A stretch of 5,023 bases of DNA from Candidatus Omnitrophota bacterium (GTDB lineage Bacteria > Omnitrophota > Omnitrophia > Omnitrophales > Aquincolibacteriaceae). The notes beneath the pieces were generated by a model. It was given only the letters and a program-made list of their open reading frames with translations. It searched no databases and was not told the origin of the DNA. Position numbers and translations under genes: made by a program. Where the stretch lies: the NCBI GenBank assembly GCA_023247135.1, contig JAHFHB010000171.1, forward strand, positions 1 to 5,023, written 5' to 3'. Positions 1 to 5,023 of the stretch are shown in pieces (the stretch's first letter is position 1; each line of letters starts with the position of its first letter).

Positions 1-665
1 GTGAATTTACTTTTCATGTGGAGCTGGAAGGGGCTTTGAATCCGCTGGCGCTCCAAGATCCGAAACAAGTGGATTATCGCGCGCTGCGCTGGAAAGCACA
101 ACTGCACCAGCTTCGGGGAGATAAAATTTTTGGGCTCACTGATTTACAGGGAGTATTGCGTGTGGAGGCCTCCACGGGGGGCAGACGCAGCACTTTAGAC
201 GGCCAGAGAGTGGTGGTTGCCGTGATTGTTGGGCGTACGGGCCAGGGAAGGGTTCAGGCCGGAACTTTGCAAAACAGGACCACAACGATTTCTGCCACGA
301 GTGTCTCAACCCAATCCATTGATTTCAGCAGCAATAGCATTACCACGACGGCTATTCCAGGCACGGTGCTTCAAGGCGATGTTTTTATTAATTCAACGGG
401 AGATTTGGAAGCCGTTGGCTCCGCGCGTCTTACAAATCTTCCGGGAGTCGATGCGGGAAATTTTGATGCGTATACTAAAGATACCGAACCATCCTCAGCC
501 ACGGCTGCATTTTCTTCGGGGGATGTTTTTCTTGTCATCACCCAACAAGGAAAATATGCAAAATTTCTGGTGACGAATAAAACAGGGACTGTGTCGCCGG
601 TGAGCGCCGACCTTAAATTTGCGTTTCAACCCGACGGTACCGGCAATCTCGTTTCGCAAGACTAA
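1..665 (+). CDS. 3' end of a large gene, probable exported beta-rich protein, function unknown
   Basis: The frame is open from the window edge (first full codon GAA at 3) to TAA at 663-665, giving 220 residues of a longer protein. A GTG at 18 could be read as a start, but the frame is open before it and no ribosome binding site precedes it, so I treat the gene as 5'-truncated. The sequence is rich in Thr, Ser, Val and Gly with alternating hydrophobic residues, has no Cys, and lacks long helices after the first 45 residues. This suggests stacked beta strands, as in secreted or surface proteins. Near the C-terminus the segment GDVFLVITQQGKYAKFLV looks like a beta-hairpin from a small beta-sandwich or Ig-like module. 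I cannot name a family. No downstream gene on the same strand lies close enough to suggest an operon: the next start is 456 bp away across a palindromic repeat. Confidence 0.8.
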   Translation, partial: EFTFHVELEGALNPLALQDPKQVDYRALRWKAQLHQLRGDKIFGLTDLQGVLRVEASTGGRRSTLDGQRVVVAVIVGRTGQGRVQAGTLQNRTTTISATSVSTQSIDFSSNSITTTAIPGTVLQGDVFINSTGDLEAVGSARLTNLPGVDAGNFDAYTKDTEPSSATAAFSSGDVFLVITQQGKYAKFLVTNKTGTVSPVSADLKFAFQPDGTGNLVSQD

Positions 666-735
666 ACTCACAGTGATCCCGAGCCTACCGGCAATTCCTA
701 CGGAAAATTTGCCCGCTGATTTAAGCCTGCCTTTC

Positions 736-899
736 TAGAAACGATTTCATAAGTCCTCATAACTTTTTGTTCGTCATTGCGAGGAACACCGTCAGGTGTG
801 ACGCGGCAATCTCTGCTCCTAGATTGCTTCGTCGTAAAAAACACTCCTCGCAATGACGAGTGAGAGCCAGGTTCTTGGGGGTTTATGAAACCGCTTCTA
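736..899. repeat. MITE-like element with imperfect terminal inverted repeats
   Basis: Positions 736-752 (TAGAAACGATTTCATAA) match the reverse complement of 883-899 at 15 of 17 bases, enclosing the palindromic core at 771-859. A further 7-bp inverted match lies outside (CCGCTGA at 713-719, TCAGCGG at 903-909). The nested arms, small size and absence of a transposase gene fit a non-autonomous palindromic repeat. No target-site duplication is obvious, so the exact boundaries are uncertain. Confidence 0.5.
771..859. repeat. Interspersed palindromic repeat, TCGTCATTGCGAGGA type
   Basis: The ends are a perfect 15-bp inverted repeat: TCGTCATTGCGAGGA at 771-785 and its reverse complement at 845-859. 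Inside, GCAATCT (806-812) pairs with AGATTGC (821-827) around an 8-base loop, flanked by GACG (800-803) and CGTC (830-833). The left arm also carries a small ACACC-GTC-GGTGT-like hairpin (786-799). Repeats with this terminal sequence and an internal GCAATCT/AGATTGC stem are known as high-copy intergenic palindromes in many unrelated bacteria. The transcript could fold into a long stem, which may stabilise mRNA ends or act as a bidirectional terminator; this is inference. Confidence 0.75.
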
Positions 900-953
900 A
901 TCTCAGCGGCCTGTTTTATACATCTGCTCAAAATCACCTTCCGATACCCGTTT

Positions 954-969
954 AAAAATGATCATTTTT
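954..969. promoter_or_regulatory. Perfect 16-bp AT-rich dyad, possible operator
   Basis: AAAAATGATCATTTTT reads identically on both strands. It overlaps a TTGACA hexamer at 968-973 that matches the sigma-70 -35 consensus, though I find no convincing -10 at 15-18 bases downstream. It lies about 150 bases before the long gene's start. A homodimeric regulator site is possible, but AT-rich palindromes also arise by chance. Confidence 0.3.
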
Positions 970-1029
970 GACACAAACTGTTATGAATTAAGAGTTTGCA
1001 TCTCTAAATATCAGGCCTGTTTGGGCGAA

Positions 1030-1056
1030 TTTTAAGTTTAGATGGTAAACTTGAAA
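1030..1056. promoter_or_regulatory. Inverted repeat AAGTTTA-N5-TAAACTT, possible operator or leader hairpin
   Basis: AAGTTTA (1034-1040) and TAAACTT (1046-1052) are perfect inverted copies around GATGG. The stem extends to 11 pairs (1030-1040 with 1046-1056) with one G-T pair. Its right arm overlaps the candidate -35 hexamer at 1051-1056, so a bound regulator would be placed to block RNA polymerase. This is an inference from position only. Confidence 0.35.
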
Positions 1057-1080
1057 AAGATCTTTAGGAAACCTTATTAA
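1051..1080 (+). promoter_or_regulatory. Weak sigma-70-like promoter candidate for the long gene
   Basis: TTGAAA (1051-1056) is followed after 18 bases by TATTAA (1075-1080), matching the -35 consensus at five of six and the -10 at four of six. Transcription would begin near 1087, giving a leader of about 35 bases. The spacing is acceptable but the match is modest in an AT-rich region. Confidence 0.3.
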
Positions 1081-1121
1081 ATATACGTCTGCCAAGACGT
1101 TAAAAACAAAAAATTGACCCA

Positions 1122-1229
1122 ATGCGAACCTTCCAGCGAAGAAAAAAACTGAAATGGGTGGCGTGGCCTACGCTCATCGTGTTTTTTGTCACGATGTTTC
1201 ACTCCGAGAGTGCCCTGCGCGCTCAAGCG
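1122..1229 (+). other. N-terminal signal peptide or membrane anchor of the long protein
   Basis: The first 36 residues have a basic start (R6 R7 K8 K9, K11), a hydrophobic core WVAWPTLIVFFVTMF (12-26) and a polar stretch ending ALRAQA, a plausible signal peptidase I site after A36. The hydrophobic core contains a Pro and is fairly short, which favours a cleaved signal over a permanent anchor. In either case the positive-inside rule places the rest of the protein outside the cytoplasm. Confidence 0.75.
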
Positions 1230-4200
1230 GCAGCCACTCCGGGAGGCGAAGTTCAGTTGAATCTGCCCGGCACAAGCCTGCTTGCCGAAAAACTTCCTGC
1301 AAAGCTCGGGCGCATGCTTGCCATCCAGCCTGCTTCTGCAAAAGGCCGGCCTTTTATTGTGCTGCTGCAGGACGCGCATGCCAACCCTGAAGCGCAGAAA
1401 AATATCCGCAATATTCTCCGTTGGGCCGATCGGCAGAGCACGGGGACCGTGACCGCAGCGCTTGAAGGCGCTCGCGGTGAAATCCATCCCGAGTATCTGG
1501 ATCTTTTTCCGGATCACCCCGCTGCGTCCGAGCAAGCCGTAAAGCAGCTTGCGAAAATCGGCGAACTCACCGGCGCAGAGCGCTATGCGTGGGAAGTTTA
1601 TCAAAGGCACAAGTCACAAGACACAAGACACAAGACACAAGGTGGCGGGCAGCCCTCTATGGCTTTTGTGGGTGTGGAAACACCGGAGCTATACCGCAGG
1701 GATTTGAAACTTTACCGTGGGCTTCTGCTTCAGCGCGAGGAGATTCAGCAACTGCTGCTGCCTGTGCGCCGGGGCCTGGAGCAGATTCAAAGCCGGGTTT
1801 TACCCAAAGAGCTTCAGGAACTGTTGCGCGAGAAGGAACGCCGCCGCGCGGGCCGTTACGGCACGGAACACATTTCGCCGCAATGGGCCGCCTACCTGGA
1901 CTATCTGAAAGCGCGTTTGCAGGGAACGCTTAAGCTTGACCTCGAAGACCGCTTTGAACAGGTCCGCTTTCCGAACACGGTGCGGCTTTTGGCGCTTGAA
2001 AAAATGGGTCCGGCCCCTGATTCTGCCAAGGTCAAAGAGCAGAGAACGGCCATGCTTGCGGCGCTTAAGAAATATGCGGCGAATAGGCAGGGAGCGGCCG
2101 TGGAAAAATTTTTAGCAGAACGGCCAAGCGGGGCCCGGCTGCGCGTCTGGACCGAGAAGCTGTTTGAATATGCCGCCGCGCGCCGCGTTGACCTCAGGGC
2201 TTATCCGGAATTTTTAAAAGACCTTGGACAGGAAATTCTGGCTGAGGAAATCCAGGCAGAAGACCTCGACAAAGAAGTGACTCAGCTGGAGGCCTGGCTT
2301 GAAAAGGCGTGGGCCAAAAGCAATGCGGAGCGGCGTGTACTGCAAACGGCGGCCGATTTTGCATTGATCGAAAAACTGCTCAAGCTCGAGTGGACTTCAA
2401 AGGATCTTGCGGTGTTTGCCGCGCGGCAGGATGCCGTACTTAAAACGGTCGAATCCGCGCCGCGTTTAAAATCATTTGCGGAACAGGCACCGCAATTTTA
2501 CAGGCTGGCTGAAAAACGCAACCGGGTTTTACTCGAGAATACTCTGGCCGAAACGCAGGGCAGCTCGCTGGTGTTTCTCGTTGCCGGTGGGTTTCACACG
2601 GATGGGCTAACGCAGCTCATGCGGGCGCAGGGGCTGGGCTACGCGGTGGTGCGTCCCGCGATGACCGGCGGAGAGGATGAGCAGCTTTATCAAAAAGTTT
2701 TGCGTGAAGAAAATACGGATCTTTCGGCTTATTTTGAAAAACCCTATCTGAACAAACAGGAAGCGCTTTATTTTAAAGCCATTCTCGAAAGCGGCGCGCC
2801 GGCACTTGTGGAGCGGGACAAGCTTGGCTATGACGCGCTTGCGAAGATGCTCGCGGAGGCTTTGAACCGTCACCCGGTTTTGAAAGATGCGCTGCGCGCA
2901 GAACCTGCGCAGTTTGAAGAGGGTCCGGGGATGCGATTGAATCTTTTGCCCCGCATGAATCATTCCGTAGGGGCCGGTTTGGAACCGGCCCGTGTCATTT
3001 CGGCCGAGCCGGGGCGGGTTATGAACCCGCCCCTACAACCGGAAAAAAAATCCGGAATTTCTCCTGACAAAAAACCCTCCGCGATTGGTATTACGCTTGC
3101 CACAGGCGCGCCCGCCGCTTTTCGCCCGGGAAAAGACAAACTTTATTCCGGCCGCGTGGTGCGTCCGAGAGAAAACTCAAACTACGAATTCCGTTTGAGT
3201 CCTGTCGGCTTACGCATTTCCGTGAGGCCTGTGCGTTCCCCAGCGAAACCCCAGAAAAGCAAACGCTCCGAGATGCCTCGCGGACGGAGCCGCGAGACTA
3301 CTAGGGACTCGACGGAGTCTCGCTCAGATCAGGACGCAGCTCCAACAGAGCTGCTGCCTGGGCAGTCCTTGCCTCCGGCAAGGGCCGAGATGCGCAGCAC
3401 TGCGACCCTGCAGGAGCTGACTGAACAAGTGGAGCAGGCACAGCCGGAGGCGGAGACCCCTCAGGTTCAGAGTGCGCGGAACGAACCGGATTTCTCGGCT
3501 TTTCGCGGCAAGCATTACGTGCTTTTGGATGATAAGGCCTACATCGTTCAGGGATACGAAAAGCTTTTGCGCGCGCAGGGCCTTTCGAATCTCGTGATGG
3601 CTGACTCCCCGCAGGCAGGGCTTGAGGAAATCCGCAAGCTGCAGACCGTGGGCGTGGCTGACACGGATATTGTGGTGATTACGGATTATCAATTTACTGG
3701 TGATAAAACGGCTCTTGCTGTGATCAATGGTCTGCGTGTGCCTGAGACGGGGTCTGTTTTTGGCGGACCGATTCTGCTTGTTTCTGGCAGTATTGTTAGC
3801 CGTCACCGCATTCCAGGTTTCAAAGAGGGGCGAATGGATCCGGCGATTGCGCAAGCTTATGGATTGGGTTATCTTGAAAAAAACGGCAGTTATTATTTTC
3901 GGGAGCAGTTTTTGGCTGCACTGCATGAAATTTTAATTCATCCGCCGGCTTCTGAAATTTTTTCAACTGAAAAATTGAAGGCAGACGCTGAACCGGAAAG
4001 TAACGCAGTGCCGGAACAACTTGTTTATCTTGAAAGCGCCATCAATGATTGGGAAAACGCCATTGCGGGTTTCACGCGTGCTTTCCAGAAAAGCGCTGAT
4101 CTTCTTAATCCAAGTTTTAAGGACCTGGGGCTCGAGAATGAAGCGGCCGTTATTCAGGCTCATCTTGCAGAAGTGTCGCGATTAATTGAGTTCGGGGCTG

Positions 4201-5023
4201 TGGATCGCAGCCTGTCTTTTGAACGCCGTGTCCATGATTACAAAAGTGCTTTGCATCAGGCGGCGGCGATGCATATCCGCGAACTTCAGGGCTTGGTCAA
4301 GGCGAATGTTTTGTTGGATACGGATGTGCGTTTAACAAACGCGCTCAATGACCTGGAGCACGCGGTTAACGCGGCATTTCAGAATGCTTACTTTCTACAA
4401 AGATTGTTTTCTTCCTTGCGGGGCCTTGAGAAATTGAAAGTGATGGAGCCGCTCCTCCAGCAGGCGGTGATCGAATATCAAAGGCGTTACGAAGGCAAAC
4501 AAGATACGGCCTGGGATCCCGACACCGGGATTGCGCAGGCGCTTGCGGGACTGGATCTTCTGAATCAGGCGCTGCCGCGCAGCGAAATCGAAAAGGCGCT
4601 GTTGGCCTGGGGCCGCTTGCGCAACGATTACAAATCGGTCCAGGCCGAAATTGATCCGGAAATTCTTAGGGCCGCCGGCCCCCTGCGCTCCGCCATGTTG
4701 GAGGCGATGAGCGGCACGTTGAACCGGTTTTTCGGCATGTACCTAGCCCAGTATGGCATCAGCGGTCTTGAGGCCGGCGAACCCGGACAGGCGGCCGGAA
4801 CCGTAAAGATTTTACGCGGTACGGAAGATGAAATTCGAGCTTCGCTGGAAAGCCTGGAGCAAGGGCAGATCGCTGTTTTGGATCAGGATTATTCCAGCCT
4901 GTCGGTGGTGGGTGAGAATCAGGCGGGTATTATTTTTTCGCGCGAAGGCGCGGGGCATCTGGCCACGCGTGCGCGGACTTTGGGCATTCCTCTGGTGTAT
5001 TTGCCCAATGCGGTGGAAATGCT
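1122..5023 (+). CDS. Giant multidomain exported protein: EreA/ChaN-like, receiver-like and phosphohistidine domains (3'-truncated)
   Basis: The frame is open for 1300 full codons and leaves the window. An in-frame TAA at 1101-1103 makes ATG 1122 the first possible start; no Shine-Dalgarno sequence precedes it. Residues 1-36 form a signal peptide or anchor (RRKK, hydrophobic 12-26, ALRAQA). Residues about 58-530 look like the EreA/ChaN/TraB group: DAHANP (84-89), LEGARGE (114-120), VGVE (183-186) and AGGFHTDGL (488-496), with a long helical insertion between. Residues about 610-790 are a Pro/Arg/Ser/Gln-rich linker built partly from repeat DNA. Residues about 797-938 are receiver-like (D803, D804, D855, S888, K920). 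Residues about 964-1215 are helical. From about 1224 a swivelling phosphohistidine domain begins (H1279, R1285). The whole-protein role is unknown. An ATP-grasp dikinase domain may follow downstream, as in glucan water dikinases, but it is not visible here. The hydrolase-like assignment is by motif only. Confidence 0.93.
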   Translation, partial: MRTFQRRKKLKWVAWPTLIVFFVTMFHSESALRAQAAATPGGEVQLNLPGTSLLAEKLPAKLGRMLAIQPASAKGRPFIVLLQDAHANPEAQKNIRNILRWADRQSTGTVTAALEGARGEIHPEYLDLFPDHPAASEQAVKQLAKIGELTGAERYAWEVYQRHKSQDTRHKTQGGGQPSMAFVGVETPELYRRDLKLYRGLLLQREEIQQLLLPVRRGLEQIQSRVLPKELQELLREKERRRAGRYGTEHISPQWAAYLDYLKARLQGTLKLDLEDRFEQVRFPNTVRLLALEKMGPAPDSAKVKEQRTAMLAALKKYAANRQGAAVEKFLAERPSGARLRVWTEKLFEYAAARRVDLRAYPEFLKDLGQEILAEEIQAEDLDKEVTQLEAWLEKAWAKSNAERRVLQTAADFALIEKLLKLEWTSKDLAVFAARQDAVLKTVESAPRLKSFAEQAPQFYRLAEKRNRVLLENTLAETQGSSLVFLVAGGFHTDGLTQLMRAQGLGYAVVRPAMTGGEDEQLYQKVLREENTDLSAYFEKPYLNKQEALYFKAILESGAPALVERDKLGYDALAKMLAEALNRHPVLKDALRAEPAQFEEGPGMRLNLLPRMNHSVGAGLEPARVISAEPGRVMNPPLQPEKKSGISPDKKPSAIGITLATGAPAAFRPGKDKLYSGRVVRPRENSNYEFRLSPVGLRISVRPVRSPAKPQKSKRSEMPRGRSRETTRDSTESRSDQDAAPTELLPGQSLPPARAEMRSTATLQELTEQVEQAQPEAETPQVQSARNEPDFSAFRGKHYVLLDDKAYIVQGYEKLLRAQGLSNLVMADSPQAGLEEIRKLQTVGVADTDIVVITDYQFTGDKTALAVINGLRVPETGSVFGGPILLVSGSIVSRHRIPGFKEGRMDPAIAQAYGLGYLEKNGSYYFREQFLAALHEILIHPPASEIFSTEKLKADAEPESNAVPEQLVYLESAINDWENAIAGFTRAFQKSADLLNPSFKDLGLENEAAVIQAHLAEVSRLIEFGAVDRSLSFERRVHDYKSALHQAAAMHIRELQGLVKANVLLDTDVRLTNALNDLEHAVNAAFQNAYFLQRLFSSLRGLEKLKVMEPLLQQAVIEYQRRYEGKQDTAWDPDTGIAQALAGLDLLNQALPRSEIEKALLAWGRLRNDYKSVQAEIDPEILRAAGPLRSAMLEAMSGTLNRFFGMYLAQYGISGLEAGEPGQAAGTVKILRGTEDEIRASLESLEQGQIAVLDQDYSSLSVVGENQAGIIFSREGAGHLATRARTLGIPLVYLPNAVEM
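1293..2712 (+). other. EreA/ChaN/TraB-like domain with a long helical insertion
   Basis: Motifs at both ends of this segment resemble the erythromycin esterase/ChaN/TraB superfamily. The strand PFIVLLQDAHANPEAQ (77-92) parallels the ChaN-type pattern of an acidic residue, x, His, then Asn-Pro and a later Gln. LEGARGE (114-120) supplies the Glu after the second strand. LVFLVAGGFHTDGLTQLM places H492 where the family has its late GxGH-type strand. Between, residues about 190-480 are almost entirely helical and charged, much longer than a minimal family member. Known relatives bind haem or metal or cleave esters and peptides; which applies here cannot be told from sequence. The assignment rests on motif order and is inference. 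Confidence 0.5.
1608..1641 (+). repeat. In-gene tandem heptamer repeat, unit ACACAAG
   Basis: A partial CACAAG (1608-1613) is followed by TCACAAG (1614-1620) and three exact ACACAAG units (1621-1641). It encodes HKSQDTRHKTQ, a polar insertion between two conserved parts of the EreA/ChaN-like domain. The 7-base unit is not a multiple of three, so a change in copy number shifts the frame: losing one unit leads to TGA at 1705-1707, and gaining one leads to TAA at 1931-1933. Confidence 0.85.
2967..3036. repeat. REPIN-like double hairpin inserted in frame in the long gene
   Basis: Two adjacent hairpins are visible: GGGCCGGTT (2971-2979) with AACCGGCCC (2983-2991) around a 3-base loop, and GGGGCGGGTT (3011-3020) with AACCCGCCCC (3024-3033) around a 3-base loop. 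The outer 13 bases at each end are inverted copies with one mismatch (2967-2979 against 3024-3036), each starting GTAG when read inward. A GTAG tetranucleotide next to a hairpin, present as an inverted pair, is the layout of REP doublets mobilised by Y1 REP-associated transposases. The frame stays open, adding about 23 residues to the linker (V616 to L638). Confidence 0.7.
3277..3383. repeat. Cluster of four consecutive hairpins within the linker-coding region
   Basis: Four perfect stems follow one another: 3277-3283 with 3290-3296 (7 bp), 3306-3310 with 3315-3319 (5 bp), 3336-3342 with 3348-3354 (7 bp), and 3367-3373 with 3377-3383 (7 bp, 3-base loop). GACGGAG occurs in the first two hairpins (3283-3289, 3311-3317). 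The segment is flanked by direct copies of CCGAGATGC (3268-3276, 3385-3393) offset by 117 bases, or 39 codons. It encodes an Arg/Ser-rich then Pro/Leu-rich stretch with no sign of fold. It may be an inserted palindromic element with target duplication, or a locally duplicated linker. Confidence 0.5.
3510..3935 (+). other. Response-regulator receiver-like domain in the long protein
   Basis: Residues 797-938 follow the receiver pattern. KHYVLLDDKAYI gives the first strand and acidic pair D803/D804. YEKLLRAQGL and the next strand with PQAGLEEIRKL follow. IVVITDYQF gives phosphoacceptor D855. PILLVSGS gives the Ser/Thr switch position S888, and GYLEKNG gives K920. The usual Lys-Pro is Lys-Asn, and the loop between S888 and K920 is about ten residues longer than in CheY-like proteins. 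No output DNA-binding domain follows; a helical region does. The pattern is strong enough that I think this is a true receiver fold, but activity is unproven. Confidence 0.65.
4020..4755 (+). other. Long alpha-helical region between receiver-like and phosphohistidine domains
   Basis: Residues about 967-1212 are made of amphipathic helices with Leu, Ala, Glu and Gln spacing (for example LESAINDWENAIAGFTRAF and LQGLVKANVLLDTDVRL). No transmembrane segment is visible. There is a His in FERRVHDYKSAL, but nothing close enough to an HPt or HisKA H-box to assign. It may act as a spacer or a protein-binding helical bundle. Confidence 0.4.
4791..5023 (+). other. PEP-utilising/dikinase-type swivelling phosphohistidine domain (start only)
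   Basis: From about residue 1224 the sequence AAGTVKILRGT, then LEQGQIAVLDQDY, then AGIIFSREGAGHLATRARTL follows the order of the mobile phosphohistidine domain of pyruvate phosphate dikinase and PEP synthase. The canonical active site is T-S-H followed by Arg six residues later; here H1279 and R1285 keep that spacing, though Thr-Ser is Ala-Gly. The HxxxRAR spacing is closer to the water dikinase form (SHVSVRAR) than to PEP synthase. These domains carry phosphate on His between active sites. The domain is cut by the window end. Confidence 0.65.

Larger units (their letters stand above)
666..1121. other. Intergenic region with repeat and upstream control region
   Basis: This 456-base gap contains no credible gene. 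Its first half (about 711-909) is a nested palindromic repeat. Its second half (about 910-1121) is AT-rich and holds two dyad symmetries and a weak promoter-like pair ahead of the long gene. I see no clear intrinsic terminator (GC stem followed by a T run) directly after the stop at 665. The palindrome at 771-859 could stop transcription as a strong stem but lacks a conventional T tract. Confidence 0.75.

Noticed and set aside
18..20. GTG as the true start of the first gene
   Set aside because: The frame is open upstream to the window edge and no ribosome binding site precedes it; the gene is better read as continuing from outside.
226..573. 115-codon + strand frame inside the first gene
   Set aside because: It overlaps the longer frame ending at 665, and its composition (many Arg, Pro and Phe in no pattern) looks like a frame shadow.
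771..859. Intrinsic terminator of the first gene
   Set aside because: The stem is long and strong but is not followed by a T run on the + strand and starts over 100 bases after the stop; it fits a dispersed repeat better.
698..937. 79-codon - strand frame
   Set aside because: It is the translation of the palindromic repeat at 736-899; peptides ending in RNDE are the usual spurious product of this repeat type.
968..996. Promoter based on TTGACA at 968-973
   Set aside because: No -10-like hexamer occurs at 15-18 bases spacing (the region reads TAAGAGTTTG), so the match is probably fortuitous.
1077..1610. 177-codon - strand frame
   Set aside because: It lies opposite the signal peptide and the start of the EreA/ChaN-like domain, and its composition has no recognisable motif.
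1608..1641. CRISPR-like array
   Set aside because: Units are 7 bases, contiguous and without spacers; this is a simple tandem repeat.
1589..1933. 114-codon + strand frame starting near the heptamer repeat
   Set aside because: It is out of frame with conserved motifs before and after; it would only be used if the heptamer gained a unit.
3324..3926. 200-codon - strand frame
   Set aside because: It runs opposite the receiver-like domain, whose motif pattern on the + strand is much stronger; the - strand product is Arg/His/Leu-rich without motifs.

Overview
The window looks bacterial and probably comes from a Gram-negative lineage with very large modular proteins and many palindromic intergenic repeats. 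Candidatus Omnitrophota or a PVC-like relative is my best guess. This rests on gene style (an exported protein of at least 1300 residues joining unrelated domains) and on the repeat types, not on a marker gene, so it is tentative. All credible coding is on the + strand. I see no rRNA, tRNA, CRISPR array or transposase gene.

Layout. Positions 1-665 are the 3' end of a gene that begins upstream; its product is beta-rich, Ser/Thr-rich and unrecognised. Positions 666-1121 are non-coding. They hold a nested palindromic element (736-899, with a near-universal 'TCGTCATTGCGAGGA' type core at 771-859), then an AT-rich upstream region with a perfect 16-bp dyad (954-969), an 11-bp-arm inverted repeat (1030-1056) and a weak promoter-like pair (1051-1080). 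One open frame then runs from ATG 1122 to the window end, 1300 complete codons with no stop.

The long protein reads as an N-terminal signal peptide or anchor; an EreA/ChaN/TraB-like domain with a large helical insertion (about residues 58-530); a low-complexity linker (about 610-790); a response-regulator receiver-like domain with the acidic pair, phosphoacceptor Asp, Ser and Lys all present (about 797-938); a long helical region (about 964-1215); and the start of a PEP-utilising/dikinase-type swivelling phosphohistidine domain with its His (about 1224 onward). The combination is unusual. Two domain types that normally depend on cytoplasmic phosphate donors sit behind what looks like an export signal.

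The long gene also carries three repeat insertions that leave its frame open: a tandem heptamer (1608-1641) whose unit length would shift the frame if copy number changed, a 70-bp REPIN-like double hairpin (2967-3036), and a hairpin cluster (3277-3383) bracketed by a 9-bp direct repeat exactly 117 bp apart. The last two both lie in the interdomain linker, as expected if repeats survive in genes only where the protein tolerates extra residues.
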